A stretch of 64,000 nucleotides of DNA, taken from the NCBI GenBank assembly GCA_019096065.1, contig JAGUCH010000003.1:10602001-10666000 (forward strand), given 5' to 3'. This document shows, piece after piece, positions 22,838-38,054 of this stretch (position 1 is its first letter; the number at the start of each line of letters is the position of its first letter). The DNA comes from Paracyclopina nana (lineage: Eukaryota > Arthropoda > Copepoda > Cyclopoida > Cyclopettidae). The notes under the pieces were generated by a model. The model did no database searches. It had not been told where the DNA came from and saw only the letters and a list, made by a program, of their open reading frames with translations. A program made the position numbers and the translations under genes.

Positions 22838-23859
22838 TCAACTAGCATTCTTGGCCGTTTGCTGTTGCTGTTTTAGCTGCAATAAAATGGACTTCATCCT
22901 GGTCATGTCCTTGGTGCTGTTCTTGTTGGCATTCTTGCCACTGAAATCGCACAACTTGGTCACTCGCTCCCATTCGGTGCCAGGCTGGATGTCATTGACT
23001 TCGGCAACGAACTCTTTTTCGCTCTCGCGATTGTTGTTCTTGGTCTTGGACAAGTTATCCTCATACCTCTTGTACCTGTAAAAAAGTATCAGCAAATTAA
23101 CAACGTCTCTCTAGGTTAAAAGTCATTTAGCTAAAATCGAATATTTCCACCCACAAACTAAAAATATTGACAAAGAATTAAAAATGTGCAGCAATTTCAG
23201 GCTGCTGAAAATTTAATTAATAATTTTAAAATTGGTTTCTTCAGCTAAAATTGAATAGTGCTTCAAACAACCTAAGCCAATTTTGGGCATACAAAATAAA
23301 AATGAGCAATACTTTCAAGCTGAGATTTTTAATTATAATTTTAGAATAAGGTCATTGAGCTAAAATAGTAATTGCCACAAGCAAACTAAGCCAAAATTAA
23401 AATGAAAAATGGGGAGTATTTCAAGGTAAGTTTGAAAATATCATGAAAAACATAATTTTCTAAAAGGTTTAATTACCAGTCCTTGAGCTCTTGCTCAGCC
23501 TCAGATCGGAGCTTGGACATCATTTCGGCCTCTTTGGCATCTTTCTCTTGGAGCCTCTTGGCCTGATCCTCCCGCCATTGCCGAATGGTTTCGGGCTCCT
23601 CTTTGGGCCTCGGAGGCATGATAAAGGCTGGAGACGGCGTCGAGGTGCGCTCCACGGCAAGCTCACGGTTCACGGCCTCCAACTCTTCCTGGTCTTCGAG
23701 GCTGAGACCTTCAATGTTGACCGGCGGAACATTTTGAGCTGCGATTCCCAACTCTTCTCCGAGCTCGCCCAATTCTTCTTGCTCGCGAGCAAGGAAATCC
23801 GCGGCGGGATCCGAAGTCAACTCCTCGGAGATTTCGGGCTGATCCTCAAAAGCGTCCAT
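22838..23859 (-). CDS. Clc: Clathrin light chain (206 aa)
   Basis: Two exons, 23477-23859 and 22838-23075, join as TG+G to restore a Trp codon (KDW/YKRYEDN). The start is the Met of MDAFEDQPE; an upstream in-frame ATG at 23889 is less like the family. The DPAADFLAREQEELGELG segment is the conserved light-chain signature near the N-terminus. It is followed by a Glu/Arg-rich helical heavy-chain-binding region with IRQWREDQAKRLQEKD and a C-terminal SKDMTRMKSILLQLK. It binds the clathrin heavy chain at coated pits and vesicles. The length is close to the fly protein. It lies head-to-head with the GNL2 gene, 731 bp apart. Confidence 0.95.
23121..23440. repeat. Diverged tandem repeat in the clathrin light chain intron
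   Basis: Three copies of a roughly 113-115-bp unit start near 23121, 23234 and 23349. Each contains a (c)agctaaaat..aat core, then a CAAACTAAGCC-like word and an AAAAATG..CA stretch. They fill most of the 401-bp intron 23076-23476. Copies are clearly diverged; boundaries are approximate. Confidence 0.6.
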
Positions 23860-24590
23860 GATGTTGAATTCGAGCTGGAAAACGCCCAATATTGTTCGAA
23901 AATTTCAAGCAGCTGAATTGACAACGAAGCAGAAGGAACGAACTCAGGTGAAATCAGAAACTCACCTACAAAATCTAAGGCAAATTTAATAACCTATGTT
24001 TGTGATATAATGGAGATTTTATTACTTTTATTTACATTTTTCATAATCAAAAGTAATTGAAATAAAAAAGTTCTTGTCTAGAAAGTTAATTTTGGCTTGA
24101 TAAGTATTTTTGATGAAGAAACCTCACAATCAGGAGAGATCGACTTTGTTCCGATCTCTTCATTTATGACTTGAAACTTTAAAAAGAAGCCTGTAATGAG
24201 CTCCGCTTCTTGCTAGATGTTAGTCATTGATAGTTAATATGGCTTCCAATGCCTACTTTTGAAATGTCAACCAGTTTTTGCAAATATGATCATCTATCAA
24301 TTAACTTTATTCTAAATTGAAATATTTGCATATTGACATTTTTCATGTTTATCTCTGTATTATTTAATTCCAAAAGCACATTACAATCGGAAGCCCAATT
24401 GAAATCAGAAAACAAAACCAAATGTCAGAAAAAAACATTCATCCATTCCTGAATAATTGAAGATATGAAGAGTTTTTTAATATGAAAGGTTGCGTGAGTT
24501 AGGCTTAAGAAAATTCCGTTGACAAATCTCAAATCATAACAAAAGACGGAGAACACGTGAAAAATAACATTGACGTAAAAACTCGCGAAA
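23860..24590. promoter_or_regulatory. Divergent promoter region of clathrin light chain and GNL2
   Basis: Two housekeeping genes start from opposite edges of this 731-bp AT-rich gap, so both promoters must be here. No TATA box or other motif is convincing. Confidence 0.5.
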
Positions 24591-26495
24591 ATGCCGAGGA
24601 AAGTGGTGATGGGGCGTAGCTCCGCCAAGCCAAAGTCCAGCCTTGACAGGCATGAAAAGGGCAAGGGCAAATCGCAGCACAGCATGAATCCTCAGCGCAA
24701 AACCGAGGGGCTCAAGGGAGTCGCCAATCCGAGGTCGGCTGGCACGATCAAAAGGCTGCAAATGTACCGATGTTCCAAGGCCAAGCGAAATGCCGACGGG
24801 AAAATCATCAAGCCAGCTCCCTTCCAGAGCTATGTCATGTCTGGCACTCAAGCCAGGGTGGAGCCCAGCCGATCCTGGTTCAGCAACACCAAGGTGATCA
24901 CGCAACAGGCGCTGCAAAAGTTCCAGGATGACATGAAAAAGGCCATGAGCGATCCTTACCAAGTTGTGCTGAGGAAGACTGAATTGCCAGTTTCACTCCT
25001 GAACGAAAGGGGCAAATTTGCCCGCGTCCACTTGCTCGAAACGGAGAGTTTCGAAAGCACTTTTGGCAAAAAGGCCAATCGGAAGAAGGCCAAGGTTGCC
25101 ACCAGCTCTTTGGAAGAGATGGTGGCCAAAGCTGAAACTGCCAATGACAGCTACAACGAAGGGAAGGACAAAGCAAGGTGAACGAGCAAATAGCTGAGAA
25201 AAATTAGCAACTCTATATGTGATTTTTAGGGTGACTGAAGAGGCTGACATGAAGGATGCGGCTCGTGAGTACATTTTCGCCGCTGGCAAATCCAGACGGA
25301 TCTGGAACGAGCTGTACAAAGTGGTTGACAGCTCTGATGTTGTGATTCAAGTCCTGGACGCGAGAGATCCATTGGGGACCAGAAGCTCCTACATAGAGCA
25401 ATATATGAAGAAAGAAAAGGCACACAAGCACTTGGTACTTGTCTTGAACAAGGTGGACCTCGTCCCCACTTGGGTCACGCAAAAGTGGGTGGCCATTCTG
25501 AGCTCGGAGTATCCCACTGTGGCATTCCATGCCTCCATCAAGCACCCATTCGGAAAGGGAGCTCTGATCAACTTATTGAGGCAATTTGGCAAGCTGCACA
25601 AGGATAACAAGCAAATCTCCGTTGGATTCATAGGCTACCCCAACGTTGGCAAGAGCTCTGTCATCAATGCCCTGAGGTCCAAAAAGGTAGACTCGACAAG
25701 CAAGTAAACTCCATAAGATATTTATCTCATCTTTTTTTGTAGGTGTGTAATGTGGCTCCAATTGCTGGGGAGACAAAGGTTTGGCAGTACATCACACTCA
25801 TGAAACGGATATACCTTATTGATTGCCCTGGCGTTGTGTACAGCCAAGCCGAGTCCGATGAGGAAAAAGTGCTCAAGGGCGTGGTTCGCGTTGAGCTCGT
25901 GGAGAATCCGGATGACTACATCCCCACAGTCCTGGCCAAAGTCAAGCGAGACTACATAGCCAGAACGTACAAGGTGCAAAACGACTGGAAAGACCATAAC
26001 GACTTCCTTGAGAAAGTGGCTCAAAAGTATGGCAAGCTTTTGAAAGGTGGCGAGCCCGATGTGAACACTGTGGCCAAGATGATCTTGAACGATTGGCAAC
26101 GTGGGAAAATCCCCTTTTTCGTGCCCCCTCCAGGCTGCCAGCCTCCCCAACCTGCCAAGGATGACGAAAAGGAGGAAGAAAAGGACAAAGATCAAGACTT
26201 TAAGCAGATCAAAGTTATCCACGATTTCGACGAAGAAGACCTCAAAGACGACTCGATCATGGAAACGAGCCAAGTCAGCGCTGAAAACGCCGAAACTTCC
26301 GAGCCCACTCAGGGTGATGAACCACCCAAAAAAGTTGAAGTAGTCGAAGAAGAAAGTCCTGAAAAACCAGAAGCTCCAGAGGAAGTGAAAGCTGAAGTAA
26401 ACTCGAAGAAGAGGAAAAAGGAGAATTCGCCAGGTGGGAAAAAGGCCAAAAAGATCAAGACCTCATCAGGTATTTTCACCGTTACTGATGCCTAA
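24591..26495 (+). CDS. Ns2: Nucleolar GTPase 2 (GNL2/NOG2, 598 aa)
   Basis: Exons 24591-25177, 25230-25686 and 25743-26495 join in frame. An NGP1-type N-terminal domain is followed by a circularly permuted GTPase. DARDP is near residue 240, G4 NKVD near 269-272, G1 GYPNVGKSS near 331-339, the G2 GET near 358, and G3 DCPG near 375. The G4-before-G1 order is diagnostic of the YlqF/YawG class. The C-terminus is acidic, then Lys-rich with KKRKKE and GGKKAKK, a likely nucleolar signal. The protein acts in late nucleolar assembly and nuclear export of the 60S ribosomal subunit. It is slightly shorter than the fly and human proteins, mainly in the tail. The symbol follows fly Nucleostemin 2. Confidence 0.95.
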
Positions 26496-29392
26496 AAAAA
26501 GAATACTTTCAGTAAAGCTATGAATAAAGTATCAAAATTCCGAAGAGCGGAGGAAAAAGTTCTTTGACAAAAGCAATTTGATGCACGCACAATTAATTTC
26601 CTGCTCCTCTTTGAAGAGGCAATAGATGATACAACAAGAGCAGCACAGCACGTGGCATCGTTTTTCTACTTTTTGATGATATAAAGGTTAATCCTATTTG
26701 CTGCGCATCCTCAGGTGTGTGTATACCATATATATATGAGCATCAAAGAGGGGAAAATCCTCTTGGCTACGCCGAAAAGCAATAAAAGCAGGAGTTGAGC
26801 GCATTTTTTAAACGAAGAAATAAGCGCTGATTTTGATGGGTCAGATTTGGATCTTGACGGGTCATTCACACTACTGTTGTAGTTAGCGTGTTCACACGTC
26901 CATAGAAGGCGCATCAAATTGCCGTCGGCCGCAAGAAATCCCATACTATTTGGGGGAGGATTTATTGCCACGTGCTTACAGAGTGTCTCGCAAAATGCCC
27001 TACATGAAGTGAGGGCGAAAATGGCGTTGCCCCTGTAGTAATGTAACCAGTGTGATGTCAGTTTCAGACCGGTGTTTACCAAACAATGTCACGCCTTTCG
27101 TATACAATGATGCTCTCTCGCGCGTGTATTTGTGCTTTGCAGCAGTAAATGTTCTTGCCAGAACATCACACATTATTATAATACAGAGCAAAGTAGCTAG
27201 GAGGGGAAAATAATGGAGATAATGTTTGGCACACATCCTCATGGAATGATATTTTACATTTTCCCCAGGTTCCTACCTATTTATTTTTATGCCAATGCAA
27301 ATTGGCATCAAGCCTTAATCAGGAAAATTACATTAATTATTTCACTACTATTTTAGGTAGCGCCACTTTAGCGGAGTGGACAACACCAGATATGTTTTTT
27401 TTTGTTAATAATATTTTTGGCATTTTTGGCGCCCAAGTGGCGAAAATACTTTGGTCTCGGACGCAACTTCCGCAAAAACAAATTGCAGCTCCATCTTGCG
27501 GATTTTTTTTTGTAGTAGCCTTTATAAAAGCTCTAAGCCTAATTTGTATTGAGGCGAAAAAGAGGCTTTTTTCAGGTTCTGAGCAGTCTTTTTGGAGGGT
27601 CCTTTTGACAAGCTTTTCTTGCCAAGACTAATTATAAGGGAGTTAAGACCAAGAGTCTGTTTCTTATTGATGCTTTCTAATCTCCTTCAGGAGTGTAGAG
27701 AGCAGAAAAAGAGATTATAGAGCATATAGCCGATTAATCACAAATGACTGATCAGAGTTATTTGCCAAACAGATTTCTAAATACAGTCCATACAATAATC
27801 GAGATGGTATAAACTGGCGCACGTGTGTCATTTACAGCATTTGTAGCTCTTTTTAGAAAGCCGCCGCCAAATCCGTCAAATTGCCACAACGGAGAAAACG
27901 CGCTTCAGCGATAAAACACAATGGCCGCGGCTAACATTGATTTTCAGCCTCTGGATTTGTGTTCTTGACAGGTAGGATTCTGTATAATAATGGTATAGAA
28001 GTATAAGGAAAATGCCCAGGATTTCACACAATATAATTATTCAAAATTACGTGTGTCAGAGAATTTTTTGCTGACGCCGCGATGATATCTTCATTAGTTT
28101 TTACCGAAAAATTCGGCCAACTTTCCACATTTATATAGATGGTAATCCGGGGTGGAATATAGTACAATTTTCGGGCGTGGAATTGTGGTGGCGAAGCTTT
28201 CAAGTGGACTCTTGACCGGGATCTGAACGTGGCTGGATGATGATGGAAGTACCAAAACCCACATAATGCACACTGGGGCTGAACAATTCTGCTCACACAT
28301 CATCCCATGCATAGTAGCTACATATATTCAGGCCCTGCTCATCTAAACCATATTCTAGGCGAAAAAAGAAAATGTTAGAGCGCCTCAGCAGAATTTTCTG
28401 ATCCGAGCAATTATTTCTGACACGAGCGTAGCGAGGTATGAAAAATGTCATGGAAGAGAAATTGCTAATAATAGAAACCAAAGTAGAGATATGTCTATGG
28501 AAATCATGATATAGATGAGCAGGGCCTCAAATATAGTGGTAGTTTCTCTCTATGTGTATGTGTGTGCATAGCATATGAAGGCTGGGGAGCTGAAGCTGCA
28601 TTATTCGGAAGGGATAAGAGGCCACTTGAGTCGTCGTCGTCGTCCTCACTCGTCGTTGTTTGCTCGGAACGACGAAATGTGTCATTCTTTCATCGACAGT
28701 TTGGATTTTACTGCAAGCATTATTGCCACATAAAATCCAGCATTTGAAGGCTGAAATGCGCCACTTAAAAGCACAAGTGGAAACTGAACTCGAGGCCTTA
28801 ATAATCTGCATGATATACGAGTAGAAAGCCTTTATTAGTATTGTTTTTTTACTTAATGCACACACATGACATGATAGAAAAATGGCGGCTAATAGGCATT
28901 TTTCGTCGTTAATTGGGAGCTTGAAGTGATACTACAGAATGTGAAGGCTCTCTCTTTTTTTAATGCTAATTGGGCTAGTATGCTCACGCTGTTATTCAGT
29001 TTGCTGCATAAACCGTCGTAGTCGTTGTAGCTTCATTAAATTCCACTTGAGTATATAACGAGCTGCTACATAATAGTATTTCTCGATTTATTTTTTTTAG
29101 TGTGTGTGTCAACAGAAAATCGACATTTGTCCACTTATTACAGCTAATATAGATGAACGGGTCTACTATAATACATGATAATACTTCCACTCGCGAGGAA
29201 ACAGCAATAGTATATATGATGAAAAATGGAAATTAAGCACTGTTGAAAGCTGTCGTTTTTTCGGCTTAAAGGAGTTGTTTTACAATTGCACAGAGTTTCA
29301 GGATAGATATTTATATAGTACACTAAAGTCACTTCTGCCGCAAGATGGCGCGCATGATTCAACTCTGAAAATTGAGCACATTTTTGAGATCT
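26496..29392. other. Intergenic region between GNL2 and scarecrow
   Basis: Start of GNL2 3' UTR (AATAAA near 26523) and probable 3' UTR of scarecrow near 29350. Open frames such as 26711-27242 (-) and 27302-27631 (+) have no domain and look like chance frames. A 15-bp inverted repeat, AGGCCCTGCTCATCT, is at 28330-28344 and 28513-28527. Confidence 0.5.
28330..28527. repeat. Small inverted-repeat unit, about 200 bp
   Basis: AGGCCCTGCTCATCT at 28330-28344 recurs as its reverse complement at 28513-28527, with AT-rich words outside both arms. It could be a minute inverted-repeat element; no target duplication could be fixed. Confidence 0.5.
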
Positions 29393-32522
<3,130 letters not shown>

Positions 32523-33782
32523 ATCACGGTATCACCTATAATCACTTAATTAATTAATTACCTTGCAGAAAATACCCCTAAGGGAGGCTTGTGCGTTTTA
32601 TCGGAACTTTTGGCATGTTTCGTTTCACCTTTGATTTTTTTACCTAGGCGCCAATGCTGATAATGTTACATACCAGCATTGGAGAAGCTAAGGAGTTTTA
32701 ACTGGTTACAATTTCGCCCGGAAAACTCGGGAAGAATCCCGGTTGGCTACTTATGCAGTATATGCTTCTATGAAAAAGCTCAAGTCCAAGTGTCAATGGG
32801 CCAAGCATCCTCGTATTGAGTGGCTTGCGCGCGAGTTAATGATCATTGAAATCTTTTTGAGCATAGCCAGTGGTGTAGTGTGTAGTAATCGTGAAGGACG
32901 TACTCAGGCTCTCTTAGGTCTGATGGGTTGGAAGGGCTCTTCTGGATGAGCCTGCTCTCCAGCCTCGTGTTGAACAATATCGAAGTAGTTTTTGATATCA
33001 CTCAGCTCGTGGACAATGAGTCACTTCTTGACACACACTAAATGAGATGAGAAGTGGACTCCAAGTATTTAGAGTCCAATCTGCAACTGCTGCTAGCTCC
33101 AGGGCTACCAACCCACAATTACACCCAACTCGAGGGCTCTCGGGGGCGTCGAGGACCCTCAGCAGCTTCAGCTCACCAAGGCCCCAAACAACGCCAACGC
33201 AGAGCGCAACTCCACCGACAGCCAATAATCGGCCGCAGCAGAGGAGGAGACTAAAAATGCGCCACCAATCGCTCGACGCCAGACTCTTCTTCTTCCTCGT
33301 CCTCCAGCTCACCTCTGGCGGCCTTTTATCAGTTACTCCAGAAATCGGGCTCGCAGAGTGACGAAAATTTGCTTCAACTCGACTGCTGCAGTGTGACCAA
33401 ACTCAGGAGGATCTTCTCGTTTTCTTATTGAGTGTGCTATTGTAATTTTTCTCCGGAAGGTACACAATAAAGGCCTGAATATATTCTGCCTCTTTTTCCT
33501 TATTGGAATCGGGTCATTTAGTTGGTTATGTACTGAGGATATATGCTCTTTTGATTTAAAGAATCATTAGTTTTATATTATGAACGGAAAATCCTCTTAA
33601 TAAACACGTTAAATTGTCATTTGTTAGGCTTTGAAAAATCTGATCACATAATAAAACAGTTGAATACACTTTTTGACACTTTTGAAATTAATGGGCTGCT
33701 CAAGTTGAAAAAAGCATGCATCATCAAAAATCAGAATATCATATCATTTCTGGCAATTGAGACCACTAAAAATTGAGTCCCG

Positions 33783-34137
33783 ATTTTAGCACTAATTTTC
33801 AGCTTTTAATTTGTAAGACTCCTCGGCTGCCAAAAGAACCCAAATTTGATAAAGATTCAAATTTGGCTCAGAAACATTAATTTTGGGGCTAAAGTTGGCT
33901 TGTGTGATTTCGGTAGAACAGCAATTTTGCACAAATTGAGAAAAAATTGAGGCTTCCATAACTTTTGATTCCAATCGACTCCAATTGAGTGACAAATAGC
34001 ATAAAATGATTATCCACAAGAATTGGCTGCTCTTACCTACTCTCCAGGGTGCTAGGATCCAAATTTTTTAGCTTACGGCCTTTCAGAATTGAATGCTACG
34101 TTGATTTCGCGTGAAATCGTCAAATAAATCCAATGTG
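33783..34137 (-). mobile_element. Decayed copy of the CACAGTG-ended element (see 59129-59594)
   Basis: The stretch aligns, as reverse complement, with 59129-59545. Shared landmarks are ACGTTGATTTCGCG, GAATTGGCTGCTCTTAC, a GTGCTAGGATCC/GGCACCCGGGAG region, and TTTTGATTCCAATCGACTC against the corresponding stretch. The outer end reads CAATGTG at 34131-34137, a one-base change from CACTGTG; the other end is not preserved. It is non-coding. Confidence 0.6.
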
Positions 34138-35868
34138 CATTAATTGGATTCGAGTCAGAACTAGAAGAGCATAGCAGAAAATCCTTTATTTTATATAAAT
34201 GTAGAATAGAGATTGCGCAAAAAGCGGACTTCTTATGAAAGCCAGGATATCGAACACATTATGAAACTACTTTATCACTTTTTTGAGCATTATTAATTTT
34301 CCACCCTAGCTTAGACTGAGTAGCATATGAGCACACTTTCCTTAGGCTCACTCCGCCTAAGCTGAGTGCTCTTGAGGAAAAAATCAAACAAGAAAATCCG
34401 GGAAATCATGATGATGGGTTGGGTTGGGCTGGGGGAGCCACTGAAAGTTTGGAGGAGCTCTCCTTATTTACATCTCGGATCAAATGCGAAAAAGGGATGA
34501 AAGCCAAAATGGAGAGAGCTACTGTAATGTTATTATATTCACGAGTAGCTTTGTGGCGCAAATTCCAGAAATTAAATTGGACGATGAAGGGCACCTGTGA
34601 AAACAATTTTCTTGCCCGAAAAATTTCCTGCACAATATTTTCATTCCAAACATCCTCGTGTCCACTCGAAAAGAGGATGATGATGATCAAAAAAGTGAAA
34701 AGTTTGACACTTTCCAAAATTCCAATAATGGACGAGAGAGGATTAAATAACTGGGCAATAAAAACACTCTGGCTGCCTCACAATGCCATTATGTGGTCCA
34801 ATTTTGGTCTCCTCAACTCTTTTTATAATATCTGTTGTCATTTCACATTCCTGGATGCTCGATTATTGTTACCATTTGCTGGATTCTACCCACTTTTATT
34901 GGAGCTGAAATAATTAATTTTTTTCTAGCGAAAAAAGGGATTTCTTGCTTTTTTGGCTCTCCTTCTAACTACACATTAGCAATTTGGAGAATTAGGCACG
35001 TTCCATTCTAGCTGAAATAACAAGAGATGGATCAACTTGGGAGGAGTTAATTGGGTAGCAAAACAAGTAATCCAGCATTGAAAAATATTGTTGTTTGTCT
35101 TTGGCCACTGCAATATTTGTCTGGCCTCCTTTTGGCAAATTCTTACCCCATGGTTTTAAGAGATACTACATCAGGGTAAATTGATTTGACAAAAGGATCA
35201 GAAATCTCAAAGAAAACCAGTGACCCAATCAATAGGATTATCAACTGCACACAGTGGGGTAGCAAAGCTGAAAAAATACCCTCTTTATGACCTTTTTTTA
35301 TTTGCTGCAAGTAAAGTTTGAAGTGATTGAAGAACCTGTAAAATATGCTTTGAATGGAGGTATCCTCGTTTTTGGCTGAAAAACGCTCTTATTCCCTCCA
35401 TTAGTCAGTTGAGTGCATGTCTTTTGATCTTTCTCCATTTGCTAAAATTAGGTCTGAAAATTCCTTGGCTTGGTATATGTGGTGCATAATGGAGTTGAAT
35501 TCCGCGCCGTTGCATTTCAATATGTTTCCCATGATTCTCAGCGGTGGCCAGAATAATTTCGGGATCTCAATGACAAAATATTGCATTATTCGCGTTTGCT
35601 CGACCATCAGTCAAATTCACCAATTCACATTTCTTGACTCTCTCTCCAGCCCTCAAATGTGCATGGGAAAGGAGATCCAATTAGTGGGCTACCAAAAATT
35701 GCACACTGGCCCAGAAATAATGTTCTCATTGCCTAATGTCAAGCCACATTATTTTCATGATGTTTGCCCGCAAGATGGCGCTGACCTAAAAGAAGGACAT
35801 GTGAAAAAAGTCGCTCAAATTCACAGCTTGATAACATTTCAAGTTGCCTCAAAAAAACTTTAAATTAT

Positions 35869-35966
35869 TTATTTTTCAAGTTTGCCATATTTAATTACTA
35901 GTAAAAATATGGTGGTATTATTTTTCAAGTTTGCCATTTTGAATTACTAGTAAAAATATGGCGGTA
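35869..35966. repeat. Two tandem 49-bp units, each a hairpin
   Basis: Units 35869-35917 and 35918-35966 both read TTATTTTTCAAGTTTGCCAT.., AATTACTAGTAAAAATATGG, with few changes. Within each, CCATATTT and AAATATGG arms bracket ATTACTAGTAA, so a short stem-loop is possible. Confidence 0.8.
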
Positions 35967-37249
35967 GATGGCGCTGCTAGCGTTTTCCCATTTTCCCAAA
36001 TGCCTTATACCTTCATGGTGGTCACAATTCAGCTCAATTAAAAAATGGAATCTTGGCAGACAGGGTTTGAATTAATCCCTCACGAAGTGTAGCCAATATT
36101 AGGAAACTGCGAGTGACAAGAAGTGGATGATGGTGGTTTCCAGCCTCTCTCTCTCTGCTGACATCACAATAATGACGAGCTATTGTTGTGTAAATTGGCC
36201 CACTTCAATTTTCTGGTCGTAGTCGCGTAGCTACTGCAGCCAACATTCTGAGCTCCTCCATTGAGGAAAACCAAATGCTGCTGATGGGGACGGGCAAAAA
36301 GCATCGATATTTGACACGATCACAACACCTGCTGCTGCTGCTATTTAGCTGTGCTCTTTTGAAATGATCAGCAGTAAAATTGCTGAGCAAAACAAAAGGA
36401 TCATCATCGTCCCTTTGATGCCAAACTTGAAGGATCGAGTAGCTGTAAAAAGCTCAAGAATTCGTGGAATGCTTTTTGCCCAATTTTCAAATTTCCTTTT
36501 TGATGCATGCACCATTTTTTTTAAAGAGTGATTCATAAAAATCGGACTGCACTTTGGCTACTTTCAAATGTATGCATATAAATTCTCAGTTCTACGTTTT
36601 TTTAAAATGCTGCTTTAAGTTTTAATTTTTTTATGAAAATAACTCAATCTTTAAAAGAACTTTGTCATCAAATAATACAAGATTCCATTTTTCCGGGAAA
36701 ATGTAGTAGAATTGTAGGGTGAAATGCATTTTGTCTCCCTCGTGTTTGGTCTGATTCATCATCTTCCTCCATTATCTGATTGTTTATTTTGCACATTTTA
36801 CGCTTTACACTGTAGTACATCAACTCTCATCATCGATGTTAATCACCGATCCCCTTATGCATATATCTCACACACACTCACAGAGTTGATATAAAAGCCT
36901 TTCTCATGATGATAGCAATGCAGAAAAATTCCCAGTTTGCAATCGCAGAGATACTTTTCAAATTACATGATTTTGGCCATGGGAGGTCTTGTTATGACTG
37001 GGCAGCTTCCCCCCAATGAAAGCCAATTTGGCTGAAAAATTATCATCGACAACATTCTTGTCGCGACACATTTCCAGTTCATCTTAGACGTGAGGAATTC
37101 CGCACTTGAAAAAAAAATGATCAAGAGATTAGGCGCAAGTTTTCTGATGAGTCACTTTTTCTCGCAAATTGCCTTTCATCTACTACGAATTTTTTGGCTG
37201 CTTCCCTTTAAATTAAGAAAGGAATGCACTATAGATACACACTTGATTT

Positions 37250-37600
37250 TTATTCATTTTTTAATGCTGGGGAAGTTGTGATTGCATTGTAGATCTTATT
37301 CGTGATTTCTTCTTCAATTGAGTCAGGTAGGCTACGTTTTTTGAAGCCGAGGCTGGGGTTCAAAAAAGCAACTGGAACTGCAGCGGCCAAGGTGCCAATC
37401 AATGCCATCAGCCACATTCCGGCCTCGAAATCTGCAGCCTCGTTTCCAGTGTCCAATCCCATCATTCTGGCCTCTGATGATGGCGATGATTTTAAGGGCA
37501 CACTCCGCACAAATTCGATCATCATCACGAGAAGTACTATGAGAATTAATCCTTTGCTAATCCTCATGTTTTTCCTCTGCGCTTCCACAGGTTCGATCAT
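37250..37600 (-). CDS. Small secreted or membrane protein of the 37-46 kb cluster (116 aa)
   Basis: Single exon. Either Met1 (37600) or Met12 (37567) may be the start; after the second comes RISKGLILIVLLVMMIEFV, a signal-peptide-like stretch. The mature part has a second hydrophobic patch (GMWLMALIGTLAAAVPVAFL) followed by a dibasic KKRS and a polar tail (EEEITNKIYNAI). A TCAGTC word just before Met1 resembles the arthropod initiator, with a TATA-like TTTATAT about 25 bases upstream. The same order (signal, hydrophobic patch, KKRS, helical tail) is seen in the next gene of the cluster. I recognise no named family; cuticle or extracellular function is a guess. Confidence 0.6.
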   Translation of the reverse strand: MIEPVEAQRKNMRISKGLILIVLLVMMIEFVRSVPLKSSPSSEARMMGLDTGNEAADFEAGMWLMALIGTLAAAVPVAFLNPSLGFKKRSLPDSIEEEITNKIYNAITTSPALKNE

Positions 37601-38054
37601 CGACTGAAGAAGACTCCTACATATAAAAGTGAAATTAGGTTATACCTGAAAAACGGTATTTTGTCCTATAGCCACGAAACAAGGCAGATGTTATTAATGT
37701 TAATCATTATTTATAAAATTAAAGCTTCAATAAATGCACTTAATAATAAATAGTAAATTATTTTTAAATGTTGCCATTATTAATGGGCGTCGGAAAAGGC
37801 TAGGCAGGTTTCGAGGCTATAAAGGAATTTTTCCGTTTAGTAGAAATCACCAAGTTAGTTATGTAGCAATGATGGCCTACATAGTGTGGCAGAATTTTAG
37901 CCATCAATTATTTGAGGATGATGGAGAAAGTGTATCCCAGGTGGCTACTTCGAGCATCCATGATTTTCCCTAGTCTGAGTTGCCAGCAACGGATAATAAT
38001 AATAATCCCGTTACCGTTGCAGCAGCGGCCATGCACACTTGAAGCAGAGCTGTC
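37601..38054. promoter_or_regulatory. Divergent spacer between two secreted-protein genes
   Basis: The - gene starting at 37600 and the + gene starting at 38055 share this 454-bp gap. No regulatory site was certain beyond the initiator-like word next to 37600. Confidence 0.4.

Larger units (their letters stand above)
32523..37249. other. Intergenic region upstream of scarecrow
   Basis: No gene could be supported. A CpG-richer stretch at about 33050-33360 contains overlapping open frames on both strands and is more likely scarecrow promoter or 5' UTR than coding. Repeats are listed separately (33783-34137, 35869-35966). Frames such as 34419-34913 and 35417-35863 (+) have no domain. Confidence 0.5.

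Noticed and set aside
33047..33361. + frame ending in a signal-peptide-like 34-residue stretch
   Set aside because: GC-rich with open frames on both strands just upstream of scarecrow; more likely promoter or 5' UTR, and the mature part would be only a few residues.
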